Positions 51,069 to 60,373 of a stretch of 64,000 nucleotides of DNA are shown here, piece after piece. Numbering within the stretch: the first letter of the stretch is position 1; the number at the start of each line of letters is the position of its first letter. The DNA is from a marine group bacterium Sva0996 bin134. Lineage in GTDB: Bacteria; Actinomycetota; Acidimicrobiia; Acidimicrobiales; Bin134. The stretch lies in the NCBI GenBank assembly GCA_002239105.1, contig MPNQ01000002.1, positions 1 through 64,000 of the forward strand, in the 5' to 3' direction. The notes beneath the pieces are model-generated. The model searched no databases. It was given only the letters and a program-made list of their open reading frames with translations, and was not told the DNA's origin. The position numbers and the translations under genes are program-made.

Positions 51069-53354
51069 ATGAACGACAACCATCGGGACCAGCCGCAGCC
51101 CTTCGGCGGCCACATTGCCCGTCTGGCCGGCGATTCGACCCCATGGTGGCCCGAACCGGTTCGGCCCGCTCAGGGCAACCCCAACATCATTGTCGTCCTA
51201 CTTGACGATCTCGGCTTCTCCGACATCAGCCCCTACGGCTCGGAGATCTCCACCCCTACCCTCGACCGCCTCAGCGCCGGGGGCCTGCGCTTCACCAACT
51301 ATCACACCGCCCCGCTGTGCTCACCGTCTCGTGCGTCCATCCACACTGGGATGAACCCGCACCGGGCCGGGTTCGCCGGAGTCGCCAACTTCGACCCGGG
51401 CTTTCCGGGTTGGACGATGGAGATCGATCCCTCGATCGACACGCTCCCCCACCTCCTTCGCAACGCGGGGTACGCCACCTTCGCCGTCGGCAAGTGGCAC
51501 TTGACTCGCGACGGGGCGATGCACGACGGCGCTCCCCGCAATTCGTGGCCGCTACAGGTCGGCTACGACCGGTTCTACGGCGTGCTGGAGGGCTGGACCA
51601 ACATGCACCATCCCCATCGGCTCGTGCGCGACAACTCACCGGTGGCGGTCGACACGTACCCCGACGGCTACTACTTCACCGACGACATCACCGATGAGGC
51701 GATCTCCTATCTCAAATCGCTGCGATCCCACGACTCGACCCGCCCTTACTTCCTGTACCTGGCCCACGGGGCGGTCCACGGACCGCTCCAGGCCAAGGCG
51801 AACGACATCGCCACGCATCGGGGCCGTTACCAGCAGGGGTGGGATGAGGTCCGAGCACGCCGATTCGCAAATCAGATCGAGCTGGGCTTGTTCGACAAGG
51901 GCACGGCGCTACCGCCGCGCAACCACGAGCCTGGCTACGAGGTTGAGGCTTGGGCCACCCTCCCCGCTGAGGCTCAGGACAGGTACGCAAGGTACATGGA
52001 GGTCTACGCCGCGATGGTCGACAACGTCGACCAGAACCTCGCCCGCCTCTTGGCTGCAGTCGAAGCGCTGGGCGACCTGGACAACACGGTCGTCTTGTTC
52101 ACCTCCGACAACGGCGCGACCCGAGAGGGCGGGGCGCAGGGAACGCGGAGCTACTACCGCCAATTCGGAAACCCAGCAGGGTTTGGACGCGACTTCGACA
52201 TCGAGCGCGATCCCGATCTCATCGGCGGTCCTCAAGCGATGGTGCACTACCCCCGCGGATGGGGGATGGCGTCTAACACGCCGTTTCGGCTCTACAAGTC
52301 CTGTACCCACGCTGGCGGCGTGCGGGTGCCCATGATCGTTTCGTGGCCAAAGGGCATCGGACTCGACCGCGCCGGCACGATCCATCGCCAGTACCAGTAC
52401 GTCACCGACCTTCTCCCGACAATCCTCGAACTCGCTCAGGTCGAGACGCCAAAGGACCTCGACGGCGCCAGCTTCGCCTCCGCCATCACCCATGGAGCCA
52501 CCGAAAGCACCCACCTGGAGCAATACTCGGAGTGCTTCGGCAATCGAAGCTTCTACCGCAATGGATGGAAACTCGTCACGCTCCACCAGCGTGGGGCCGC
52601 GTATGACGACACAGAGTGGGAGCTCTACAACATCACCACCGACCCCACCGAGGTCAACGACGTCGCCGCCCAGCACCCAGAAGTCATCGCGGAACTCGCC
52701 GATGCCTGGGAACGCACCGCCTGGAACAACCAGGTGTTCCCGCTCGACGACGGCCTCGGGCTTCTCCAAGTGTTGCGCCGACCCGATGAAGCCTCGCTCA
52801 ACGAACCCGTCCGTCTCCTGGCGGGCACACCGTCACTCGAGCGCTACCGGTCCCAGAAGCTCGTCGCACTCCGGGACTTCGACATCGAGATCGACATCGT
52901 GCACCAAGACGCCGACGGTGTCCTCGTCGCCCACGGTGACCAGGGAGGCGGATACGTGGTGTACATCGAGCATGGCATCGTGCATTTTGGATATAACGAG
53001 TACGGCATCGAAAAGATCGTCGCGGCGAACCTCTTGGACCCGGGCCGGCACCAGGTCCACATCGCAGCTCGTTGTGGCGAGCCCTACACCTGGAATTTCA
53101 CGATAAGCGTGGACGGCCGCCCGCAGGCAACCCTCGACGGAGTAGAGATGCTGATGGGCTTTGCTCCATTCCAAGGCATCGACGTCGGCATCGATCGCCG
53201 CTCTCCTGTCCTGTGGTCGACGTTTGAGACCCACGGCGCCTTCGCCTACCCCGGCGTCATCGAAGCAGTTACCTACCTACCTGGCCCCCCGGCACCCTAC
53301 GACCCGGCCGAACTCATACAGCTGATGCGTAGCGCAGGAAGACGAACGGAATAG
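51069..53354 (+). CDS. Type I sulfatase (arylsulfatase family)
   Basis: 761 aa from the ATG at 51069; a longer frame overlapping the TauD gene is rejected. The formylglycine signature CSPSR starts at residue 84 within LCSPSRASIHTGM, so a formylglycine-generating enzyme is needed elsewhere in the genome. Metal-binding Asp pairs are visible in VVLLDDLGFSD and VLFTSDNGATREGG. The C-terminal 200 residues contain a beta-rich domain (RDFDIEIDIVHQDADG to DGRPQATLDGVEM). No signal peptide is seen, so it is probably cytosolic. It should hydrolyse an aryl or steroid sulfate ester before or during ring degradation. Confidence 0.93.
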   Translation: MNDNHRDQPQPFGGHIARLAGDSTPWWPEPVRPAQGNPNIIVVLLDDLGFSDISPYGSEISTPTLDRLSAGGLRFTNYHTAPLCSPSRASIHTGMNPHRAGFAGVANFDPGFPGWTMEIDPSIDTLPHLLRNAGYATFAVGKWHLTRDGAMHDGAPRNSWPLQVGYDRFYGVLEGWTNMHHPHRLVRDNSPVAVDTYPDGYYFTDDITDEAISYLKSLRSHDSTRPYFLYLAHGAVHGPLQAKANDIATHRGRYQQGWDEVRARRFANQIELGLFDKGTALPPRNHEPGYEVEAWATLPAEAQDRYARYMEVYAAMVDNVDQNLARLLAAVEALGDLDNTVVLFTSDNGATREGGAQGTRSYYRQFGNPAGFGRDFDIERDPDLIGGPQAMVHYPRGWGMASNTPFRLYKSCTHAGGVRVPMIVSWPKGIGLDRAGTIHRQYQYVTDLLPTILELAQVETPKDLDGASFASAITHGATESTHLEQYSECFGNRSFYRNGWKLVTLHQRGAAYDDTEWELYNITTDPTEVNDVAAQHPEVIAELADAWERTAWNNQVFPLDDGLGLLQVLRRPDEASLNEPVRLLAGTPSLERYRSQKLVALRDFDIEIDIVHQDADGVLVAHGDQGGGYVVYIEHGIVHFGYNEYGIEKIVAANLLDPGRHQVHIAARCGEPYTWNFTISVDGRPQATLDGVEMLMGFAPFQGIDVGIDRRSPVLWSTFETHGAFAYPGVIEAVTYLPGPPAPYDPAELIQLMRSAGRRTE

Positions 53355-53406
53355 CAGTGATGTCGGAGGGGGACCCACGAGGATCTATAACTGCATTAAA
53401 AAACAA

Positions 53407-53440
53407 CCAGGGTGTGCCCCCTCCCGCGGAGTGCACCTGG
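53407..53440. terminator. Weak inverted repeat after the sulfatase gene
   Basis: CCAGGGTG near 53407 pairs imperfectly with CACCTGG ending at 53440. It is a possible terminator for the TauD-sulfatase transcript. The 53355-53616 gap also holds a 26-codon frame from the ATG at 53496 to the stop at 53576, which looks like a gene remnant. Confidence 0.3.
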
Positions 53441-53616
53441 TGAGATGACGTGCCGCCACGGAGCGTGCGTGAACGAGCAGCCGAAAAAGAACGAAATGAC
53501 GGACAGTAACAGCGGTGCGACATCGGTCAACGTCATCGGCCCGGTGCCACCTGATCCCGAGCAGCTCACCAACTAGAGCCGTCGTCTCCGTGTTCGTCGG
53601 GAAGGGACCGGTGAGA

Positions 53617-53912
53617 CCGGCAAGGACGCCGACATCGTCACCGTGGACCTTGGTGCCCTCCACTTCGTGCCGGTCATGCACGGCGACGACTTCAACATCG
53701 CCGCCCACCTCGTGTTCACCGCGTCATCCCACGATGTGGCCAACGTCTGGGTGCAAGGAAGACAGCTCGTGGCCGACGGCGAGGTGACCTCTGTTGACGT
53801 CAGCCAAGTTGCCGAGCAGGCACAAGCCGCGGCCGAGGAGCTATTCGAGCGCCGACGTCAACTCCAAGGCGACACCCCCAGCCCCGCCACAACGCTGGGA
53901 AAGAACGCTTAA
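53617..53912 (+). pseudogene. Truncated 3' fragment of the ATZ/TRZ-type deaminase gene
   Basis: Encodes the last 98 residues or so of a protein matching the C-terminus of the deaminase at 45557-46927 (HFVPVMHGDDFNIAAHLVF, QLVADGEV, ATTLGKNA). Six residues differ from GGLHF onward, and most of the 25 base changes are silent. The first 350 residues, including the whole metal site, are missing, so it cannot be a functional deaminase. An internal GTG gives an 89-residue open frame with no ribosome site. It marks the right edge of the bracketed segment. Confidence 0.9.
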
Positions 53913-53919
53913 TTCAGCC
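53617..53919 (+). repeat. 303-bp direct repeat, right copy
   Basis: Gap-free match to 46632-46934. Identity ends shortly after the stop codon (TTCAGCC) and begins at CCGGCAAGGACGCC. Confidence 0.95.
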
Positions 53920-53940
53920 TGTTCCGGCAGCGCTGGAAAG

Positions 53941-55152
53941 TCAGCCCCCGGTGGGGGTGAAGGTGAGAGGCATGGTTTTGGGGGCCCGGGTGAACACGCC
54001 TTCTGGCGTGGGTGGGAGGCCGTCGAACGCGACATTGTCCATGGCATCCAGCAGCTGGTTGGTGGCGATGTCGACCTCGGTCTTGGCCAGCATGGCCCCG
54101 ATGCAGAAATGCCGGCCCAAGCAGAATCCGGTGTGGTTGGCCGCTCCGGAGAACGCCTTGGATACGTCGAGGTCCTCACGGAAGATGTTGAATTGGTCGG
54201 GGTCGTCATAGTGGCGGGGATCGCGGTTGGCCCCGGCGATGAGGCACGTCACCGTGGAGCCGGCCGGGATGGTCACCCCGTGCACCTCCACGTCCACTTC
54301 AGGCTGGCGCATGATCATCTGCACCGGTGGCGAGTGCCGCAGCGTCTCGGCGAAGGCATTGTCAATGAGGCTGCGGTCGTTGCGAACGGCCTCTAGCTGA
54401 TCTGGGTTGGCGATCAGGTTCATCATCATGTTGGCCATGGCCTTGTCGGTGGTCTCTCCCCCGGCCACCAACAGCAGCGATACAAACGCCTTGATCTCCA
54501 AATCAGTCATCTGCTCGCCGTCGATAACCGCGGTGCATAGCGTGCTGAGGAGGTCGTCGCCGGGATTGGCACGCCTCTCGGCGATGATCGGCATCAAATA
54601 AGCCTGGAGCTCGTCTTTGGTCTGGAGCCCCTGGGCCATAACTTCCTCGTCGCCAGTGAGGTTGCTGAGGAACATCATGATCGAGTGGTACCACTTCTGG
54701 AATCGCTCGTGATCCGACTTGTCCAACCCCAGCATGTCGACGATCACATTGATCGGGAAGCGGATCGAGAACTGGTCGACCAGGTCGACCTTGCCGTCGG
54801 TGCGGAAGCCGTCGATGAGGTCGCGGGCATTGGCCGCGATGACCGGGACAAACTTTGCCGTCAACTCGCTGCCCCGAAAGGCGGGAGCGATCAGATTTCG
54901 GTGGGCGGAGTGGTCTCGCCCCTCCATCTGGAGGATCGTCCGTCCGTGGACCGGCTCGAGCTGCCACTCATAGTTCTTGTTGGTGAAGGTCTTGTCCTTG
55001 AAGGCCCTCTCGACGTCGTCGTAGCGAGAGATCAGCCATGCCTCGGTCGCCTCGTGATACACGACTGGGTATTCCTCACGCATCACCGCCAATACAGCGT
55101 TGGGGTCTTCGGCAAATGCTGTGGACAGAATGTCCGGTTCGATGGCGGCCAC
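53941..55152 (-). CDS. Cytochrome P450
   Basis: 403 aa. The I-helix motif LLVAGGETTDKAM, the ExxR in AETLRHSPP and the haem segment FCLGRHFCIG (Cys at about residue 350) are intact. It is a soluble bacterial P450, shorter and clearly different from the one at 14667. No ferredoxin is encoded nearby. It is convergent with the deaminase fragment and just outside the repeat-bracketed segment, so it probably belongs to the ancestral chromosome. Confidence 0.93.
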   Translation of the reverse strand: MAAIEPDILSTAFAEDPNAVLAVMREEYPVVYHEATEAWLISRYDDVERAFKDKTFTNKNYEWQLEPVHGRTILQMEGRDHSAHRNLIAPAFRGSELTAKFVPVIAANARDLIDGFRTDGKVDLVDQFSIRFPINVIVDMLGLDKSDHERFQKWYHSIMMFLSNLTGDEEVMAQGLQTKDELQAYLMPIIAERRANPGDDLLSTLCTAVIDGEQMTDLEIKAFVSLLLVAGGETTDKAMANMMMNLIANPDQLEAVRNDRSLIDNAFAETLRHSPPVQMIMRQPEVDVEVHGVTIPAGSTVTCLIAGANRDPRHYDDPDQFNIFREDLDVSKAFSGAANHTGFCLGRHFCIGAMLAKTEVDIATNQLLDAMDNVAFDGLPPTPEGVFTRAPKTMPLTFTPTGG

Positions 55153-55161
55153 AGGCCAACC

Positions 55162-57342
55162 TTACAGATCGAAGCGATCCAGGTTCATTACCTTGGCCCA
55201 GGCGGCAGCGAAGTCGTTCACGAACTTCTCGTTGCCGTCGTCGCAGCCGTACACCTCTGCTATGGCCCGAAGCTGGGAGTTGGAGCCGAACACCAGGTCG
55301 GCGGCCGTCGCAGTCCAGCGGAGTTCGCCGGTGGCCCGGTCGTGCCCTTCGTAGACCCCAGCCTGGTCGGTGGATACCCGCCACTCGGTGTCCATGCTCA
55401 ACAAGTTGGTGAAGAAGTCATTGGTGAGGGTGCCCGGCCGTTCGGTGAGCACACCGTGTTGGGACTGGCCGGCGTTGGCGTCCAGCGCTCGCATCCCGCC
55501 GACCAGCGCGGTCATCTCGGGTGCGGTCAGGTTGAGCAGGAACGCCTTTTCCACCAGCAGCTCCTCGGCGGGACGCTTGTGGAAGTCGGCCAGGTAGTTG
55601 CGGAAGCCGTCGGCGGTGGGCTCAAGCACGGCGAAGCTCTCGACGTCGGTCTGGTCCTGGGAGGCATCGGTGCGGCCCGGCGAGAACCGAACTGCCACGT
55701 TATGGCCGGCATCGCTGGCTGCTTTCTCCACTGCGGCGCATCCGCCGAGGACGATCAAATCAGCCAGTGAGACCTGTGGGCCACCTTGGGCATTGAAGTC
55801 GGCTTGGATCTGCTCCAAGACGGCTACTACGTCAGCCACTCCCGCTTGGACGTTCACGTCCCAGCTGTTCTGGGGCGCAAGCCGGATACGGGCGCCGTTG
55901 GCCCCGCCCCGCATATCGGTGCCCCGGAACGTGGAGGCCGAAGCCCATGCGGTGGCCGCCAGTTGCGACACCGTCACCCCAGAACCGAGGATTCGGCCCT
56001 TGAGGTCGGCTACCTCGGCGTCGCCCACCAAATCGCCTACCGGCGCGGGCACCGGGTCTTGCCAGATCAGCTCCTCGTCGGGAACCTCAGGGCCGAGGTA
56101 GCGGGCCACCGGGCCCATGTCGCGGTGGGTGAGCTTGAACCAGGCCCGAGCGAAGGCGTCGGCCAGCTCGTCGGGGTTCTCGTGGAAGCGGCGGGAAATG
56201 GGCTCGTAGATCGGGTCGAACCGCAGCGCCAGGTCGGTGGTCAGCATCATCGGCGCGCACCGCACGGACGGATCATGGGCATCGGGGACGGTGTCATCGG
56301 CGGCCCGGTCGGTCGGGCGCCACTGGTGGGCGCCAGCGGGGCTCTGGGTCAGCTCCCATTCATAGCCGAACAGGTTGTCGAAGAAGCCGTTGTCCCACGT
56401 CGCGGGATCGTTGGTCCATGCCCCCTCAAGGCCGCTGGTGATGGAATCGCCGCCCACCCCGGTTCCGAAGGTGTTCTTCCAACCCAAGCCCTGCTCTTCG
56501 ATGCTGGCTGCTTCGGGATCATCGCCGACATAGGTGTCGGGGGCGGCTCCGTGAGCCTTGCCGAAGGTGTGGCCGCCGGCGATCAGCGCCACGGTCTCCT
56601 CATCGTCCATGGCCATGCGGGCAAAGGTCTCCCGGATATCGATTCCGGCGGCAATGGGATCGGGATTGGCGTTGGGGCCTTCGGGGTTTACGTAGATCAG
56701 GCCCATCTGTACCGCGCCCAGCGGGGTCTCCAGGTCGCGTTCTCCTGTGTAGCGCTCGTCGCCGAGCCACTCGTTCTCCGAACCCCAGTAGATGTCCTCC
56801 TCCGGGGCCCAGATGTCGGGGCGGCCACCGCCGAATCCGAAGGTCTCAAGGCCCATCGACTCCAAGGCCACGTTGCCGGCCAGGATCAACAGGTCGGCCC
56901 ACGAGAGCCTGCGGCCGTACTTCTGCTTGACGGGCCACAGCAGCCGGCGGGCCTTGTCCAAGCTGGCATTGTCGGGCCAGCTGTTCAGGGGGGCGAATCG
57001 CTGGGCGCCGGTGCCGCCACCGCCCCGACCGTCGCCGATGCGGTAGGTGCCTGCGGCATGCCAGGTGAGCCGGATCATCAGAGGGCCGTAGTGGCCGTAG
57101 TCGGCTGGCCACCAGTCCTTGGAGTCGACCAAGACGTCGGCGATGTCCTGTTTCACGGCCGCCAGATCGAGGGATTCGAACTCAGCGGCGTAGTCGAAGC
57201 CGTCCCCCATCGGGTCGGCTTCAGGGGAATGCTGGTGCAGAATCTTCAGATTCAGCTGCTCAGGCCACCACTGCTCGGTGGCCGATGTGCCCTTGGCGGT
57301 GTTGGCGCCCGAAAACGGGCACTGGCTGGTGCTCTCAGTCAT
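55162..57342 (-). CDS. katG: Catalase-peroxidase KatG
   Basis: 726 aa, the usual length, with the two peroxidase-like halves. The distal haem site [13 protein letters not shown] and the proximal-His segment [11 protein letters not shown] are in the N-terminal half. The covalent Met-Tyr-Trp adduct region is represented by [11 protein letters not shown]. The enzyme destroys hydrogen peroxide in the cytosol. The gene is 42 bp downstream of the Fur-family gene on the same strand, the classical furA-katG arrangement. A long open frame on the opposite strand is a composition shadow. Confidence 0.97.
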   Translation of the reverse strand: MTESTSQCPFSGANTAKGTSATEQWWPEQLNLKILHQHSPEADPMGDGFDYAAEFESLDLAAVKQDIADVLVDSKDWWPADYGHYGPLMIRLTWHAAGTYRIGDGRGGGGTGAQRFAPLNSWPDNASLDKARRLLWPVKQKYGRRLSWADLLILAGNVALESMGLETFGFGGGRPDIWAPEEDIYWGSENEWLGDERYTGERDLETPLGAVQMGLIYVNPEGPNANPDPIAAGIDIRETFARMAMDDEETVALIAGGHTFGKAHGAAPDTYVGDDPEAASIEEQGLGWKNTFGTGVGGDSITSGLEGAWTNDPATWDNGFFDNLFGYEWELTQSPAGAHQWRPTDRAADDTVPDAHDPSVRCAPMMLTTDLALRFDPIYEPISRRFHENPDELADAFARAWFKLTHRDMGPVARYLGPEVPDEELIWQDPVPAPVGDLVGDAEVADLKGRILGSGVTVSQLAATAWASASTFRGTDMRGGANGARIRLAPQNSWDVNVQAGVADVVAVLEQIQADFNAQGGPQVSLADLIVLGGCAAVEKAASDAGHNVAVRFSPGRTDASQDQTDVESFAVLEPTADGFRNYLADFHKRPAEELLVEKAFLLNLTAPEMTALVGGMRALDANAGQSQHGVLTERPGTLTNDFFTNLLSMDTEWRVSTDQAGVYEGHDRATGELRWTATAADLVFGSNSQLRAIAEVYGCDDGNEKFVNDFAAAWAKVMNLDRFDL

Positions 57343-57384
57343 GGGACTCTCCTTTGAGTTGTTGCTTGGTTGTTGGTTGGCTCA

Positions 57385-57831
57385 TCAGACGACAGGCTCT
57401 TCGTCGGCGGCGAAGCACTCGGGGCAGCGGCCCCAGTAGATGACCTCGGCCTCGTCGATCTCGTATCCGGAGTCGTCGGCAGCGGTGAGACACGGGGTGT
57501 AGCCCACCGCGCAGTCGACATCCACCATCCGGTTGCATGAGCGGCAGATCAGGTGGTGGTGGTTGTCGCCCACCCGGTCCTCATAGCGGGCTGGCGATCC
57601 CGCGGGCTGGATCCTTCGGATCAGGCCCTTTTCGGCCAGCATCCCCACCGAGTCATACACCGCTTGGCGGGATATGGCGCCAATGTCGTTGTGGACCACC
57701 TCGGCCACGTCATCCACCGTACCGTGAGGACAGGCCGAAACGGCACGGATGACGGCAATGCGCTGGGCGGTGACTTGGAGGCCGTGCTGACGCAAGAGGT
57801 CAGCGGGGGCGGGGGTGTCGCTCCACGGCAT
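57385..57831 (-). CDS. furA: Fur-family regulator, FurA-like
   Basis: 148 aa from the ATG at 57831. A winged-helix domain ([20 protein letters not shown]) is followed by the dimerisation domain with [10 protein letters not shown] and two CxxC pairs (CRSC and CPEC) that bind structural zinc. Upstream of katG, such proteins sense peroxide or iron and repress their own operon. The promoter at 57838-57866 is six bases from the start codon, so the message is probably leaderless. Confidence 0.93.
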   Translation of the reverse strand: MPWSDTPAPADLLRQHGLQVTAQRIAVIRAVSACPHGTVDDVAEVVHNDIGAISRQAVYDSVGMLAEKGLIRRIQPAGSPARYEDRVGDNHHHLICRSCNRMVDVDCAVGYTPCLTAADDSGYEIDEAEVIYWGRCPECFAADEEPVV

Positions 57832-57837
57832 AAGACC

Positions 57838-57866
57838 ATCGTACCGACAAGTTTGGACTTAGTCAA
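57838..57866 (-). promoter_or_regulatory. furA-katG promoter with AT-rich operator region
   Basis: On the minus strand TTGACT (57866-57861) and TACGAT (57843-57838) are spaced by 17 bases, and the start codon follows after six bases. The surrounding 57851-57898 is unusually AT-rich and holds two ACTAA-type direct repeats, a likely Fur-binding region. Confidence 0.65.
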
Positions 57867-57925
57867 ATATTAGTTTAACTCTGATTACTTTATTTGTCCC
57901 GTACCCGGACTTCGCGGGAAGTCAG

Positions 57926-58819
57926 TCAGCCCGGGTGATTCTCCACCAGGCGGCGAAGGCCGTCTTGCCAGTTCACCAAGCGGTCGGGCCGCAGGGCCTC
58001 AATGCGGCTGGTGTCCATGACGGTGCTGGGAATGGCGGTATCAGACTCCACGATCTTGGGCGGGTCGCAGCCGTCTATCTCGGCCATGAACGCGCACCAT
58101 TCGGCCACCGACACCAGTCCGGGGCTGGCCCAGTTCAGCGTGGTGGCCGGTACTGAGGCCTGTTCCAGCAGTACCGGCAGGTCGGCGGCGATGTCCTCGT
58201 CGTGGACGAGGTTGTAGCGGGCGCCGTCGGTGTGGACTTCGATGTCCATGCCCGCCCTCATCATCAGAAGATGGAAGAAGGGCCAGCCGGTGGTGTCGCC
58301 ATAGGGCACGTTGAGCCGGGTGATCACCGTAGGCAGGTTGAATTCCTGAGCCCCAAACCGGGCCACCGACTCCCCCGCGATCTTGCAGATCGAATAGGTC
58401 GGCATCATGTGGGCGTGGTGATTGCCATGGGGGCTGTCCTCGGTGAACGGCTGGCCGCCGTTGGGCTGATAGACCGCCCCTGACGAGCAGTGCAGAAACG
58501 CCTCGGCGTCGCGGAAGTGGCTCATCAGGTGGCCAGTGGCCTCGGAACACACGGCCAGGTCGGTTTTCCAGTCGCCGGTCTTGATCACCGCCAGGTTCAC
58601 CACCACATCCACATCGCGGGGAACCGCCGAGAAATCAGCTTCGACGAAGTCCACGGCGATGCACTCCACTCCCCCAGCCTCAAGATCGGCCCGAGCATTC
58701 GCATCTGAGAACCGAGCCAGCGCGATCACCCGATTGTCAGCCGCCAGGGTCTTGCACAACGGCGGCCCCACCATCCCCGTCGGCCCCGTCACCACGATGG
58801 TCTTGTTTCTTAGCTCCAC
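57926..58819 (-). CDS. NAD-dependent epimerase/dehydratase (extended SDR)
   Basis: 297 aa from a GTG at 58819 with GAGGAGC six bases upstream; a longer frame is less likely. Rossmann motif VVTGPTGMVGPPL, FLHCSSGAVY and the YSICK catalytic pair (about residue 146) are present, followed by RLNVPYGDTTG. It probably reduces, epimerises or dehydrates a sugar nucleotide or a small hydroxy compound. It is divergent from the double-cupin gene. Confidence 0.9.
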   Translation of the reverse strand: MELRNKTIVVTGPTGMVGPPLCKTLAADNRVIALARFSDANARADLEAGGVECIAVDFVEADFSAVPRDVDVVVNLAVIKTGDWKTDLAVCSEATGHLMSHFRDAEAFLHCSSGAVYQPNGGQPFTEDSPHGNHHAHMMPTYSICKIAGESVARFGAQEFNLPTVITRLNVPYGDTTGWPFFHLLMMRAGMDIEVHTDGARYNLVHDEDIAADLPVLLEQASVPATTLNWASPGLVSVAEWCAFMAEIDGCDPPKIVESDTAIPSTVMDTSRIEALRPDRLVNWQDGLRRLVENHPG

Positions 58820-58901
58820 TTTGTGCTCCTCTATCAACCAGAGGGCCCACAATCTAGTGCGAGTCTTCTTCGCTCAAGATATTCACATGCAGAGGTGAGA
58901 A

Positions 58902-60008
58902 GTGACGACGACAACTACTGGATACAACCCCGACCTCGTCCCCACCGGCATGGAGGGCGGTGTCGACACCAACGCCCTGCCTTGGATCGAGACGCCCCAG
59001 GCGCCGGGATGGCGGATCAAGCCACTTCGCGCGTCGAGAGAATCCGGGGTGTTCTCCGCGATCGTGGGACTCGACGCCGGGGTCGCGTTGCGCCCCGCTG
59101 TGCATTTGGGTGCCACCGACTTGTTCGTGTTGTCGGGGCGCATGCGCTACACCCAAGAACCGCTTGCCGCAACCATCGAGACGGGCACGTGGGGCTACAT
59201 TCCCGCCAACGCTCGCATCGAGGGCCTCGAAGTCGACGAGGAAACCGAGCTGTTGATGAACTTCTTCGGCCCGGTCGCCTTCCTCGGTGCCGATGGGCAC
59301 AGTGTGACCAGCATCCTCACTGCGCTGGACATACAGGCCGCGGCCCAAGCCAATGGCCTGGCGCTGGTGCCCAACACTTTGGCCGAGTGCATGGTGCCGC
59401 GCCCCCAGAACTCCGTCCTTGCGCCCGCGCCGCTCCGCATCACCGAACATGCCGCCAATCAGTTGCTGATGACGGCGGAGAACCAGACCGAGGGTGCGAC
59501 GACCCACCCCCATTTCGTAGACACCCGGGCGTTCGACTTCTTCTCCAATCCGAACAGGCCCGGCTTCGGCATAAAGGTCCTTCGGGTCAGCGAAGAGACC
59601 GGCCACGTTTCGATGATCATCAGGCACATCGGCGTCGCCGGGCCCCACTTCCACCTGGGCGCCGGCGACTTCCTGGTCATCAACGGCCGCATCGGGTATC
59701 GGGCCGGCCCGCCCGAGGGCTACGGCTCCGGCGTGTGGTTCTACGAACCCGCCGGCGCCCGCCATGAAGCCACCCAGCAACTGGGCGACGAAGACCTCAT
59801 CTACACCGCCAACATCTACGGCCCGATCCAGTTCGACGACGGCCCCGGCACCCCAATCACCACGGTCTCGTCGTGGATGCAGTACAAGGCCACCGCCGAA
59901 ATAGCCGGCACACCGATGGTGGCCAACGTTTTTGAAGGCGACACGTCGCTGCTGGCCTGGGCGCCCCTGGGCAGCGACGCCGCCGCAAGCAAAGGAGCGG
60001 TCCGTTGA
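58902..60008 (+). CDS. Double-cupin protein
   Basis: 368 aa with a GTG start. Two cupin barrels occur in tandem, about residues 40-150 (VHLGATDLFVLSGRMRYTQ) and 215-320 (GPHFHLGAGDFLVINGRIGYRA, EPAGARHEATQQ). The second has the HFH metal motif, while in the first the histidines are reduced. The pattern resembles ChrR-like or dihydroxyacetophenone-dioxygenase-like cupins. Its stop overlaps the start of the ABM protein. Confidence 0.85.
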   Translation: MTTTTTGYNPDLVPTGMEGGVDTNALPWIETPQAPGWRIKPLRASRESGVFSAIVGLDAGVALRPAVHLGATDLFVLSGRMRYTQEPLAATIETGTWGYIPANARIEGLEVDEETELLMNFFGPVAFLGADGHSVTSILTALDIQAAAQANGLALVPNTLAECMVPRPQNSVLAPAPLRITEHAANQLLMTAENQTEGATTHPHFVDTRAFDFFSNPNRPGFGIKVLRVSEETGHVSMIIRHIGVAGPHFHLGAGDFLVINGRIGYRAGPPEGYGSGVWFYEPAGARHEATQQLGDEDLIYTANIYGPIQFDDGPGTPITTVSSWMQYKATAEIAGTPMVANVFEGDTSLLAWAPLGSDAAASKGAVR

Positions 60009-60328
60009 TCCTCATCGTGGTCAAGTTCAAGACCAAACCCGAGTGGTCTGACCGGTGGATCGACCTGGTCGACGAATTCACCGAAGCCACCCGGGCCGAG
60101 CCCAAGAACCTGTGGTTCGACTGGTCCCGCAGCGTCGAAGACCCCGACGAGTTCGTGCTGGTCGAAGCGTTTGAAGACGACGGAGCAGTGCCCCACGTCG
60201 AATCCGATCACTTCAAACAGGTCATGCAAGACATGCCCCAGGCCCTCGCTCAAACACCCAAGATCATCAACACCACCATCGAGGGCGCCAACGAGTGGTC
60301 CCAGATGGGCGAGCTCAGCGTCGACTGA
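60005..60328 (+). CDS. ABM-domain (antibiotic biosynthesis monooxygenase-like) protein
   Basis: 107 aa with a TTG start embedded in the stop of the previous gene. The dimeric alpha-beta barrel pattern is clear: ILIVVKFKTKPEWSDRWIDLVDEF, NLWFDWSRSVEDPDEFVLVEAF and HVESDHFKQVMQDMP. Members are cofactor-free monooxygenases, haem-degrading enzymes or YgiN-like quinol oxidases. Translational coupling suggests it acts with the double cupin. Confidence 0.88.
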   Translation: MILIVVKFKTKPEWSDRWIDLVDEFTEATRAEPKNLWFDWSRSVEDPDEFVLVEAFEDDGAVPHVESDHFKQVMQDMPQALAQTPKIINTTIEGANEWSQMGELSVD

Positions 60329-60373
60329 TCATCCTCGAGGTTCGGCGCCCAAACAGGTTGGCCGCCCCGTCAC

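Noticed and set aside
53643..53912. 89-codon frame as a small functional gene
   Set aside because: It matches only the C-terminal tail of the deaminase, lacks a ribosome site and cannot fold as the enzyme, so it is treated as a pseudogene fragment.
54685..55770. 361-codon plus-strand frame spanning the P450 and katG genes
   Set aside because: It crosses two well-supported minus-strand genes and has low-complexity shadow composition.
55786..57357. 523-codon open frame on the plus strand opposite katG
   Set aside because: It mirrors katG in a GC-rich genome. Its translation has no family features, whereas katG is complete and highly characteristic.
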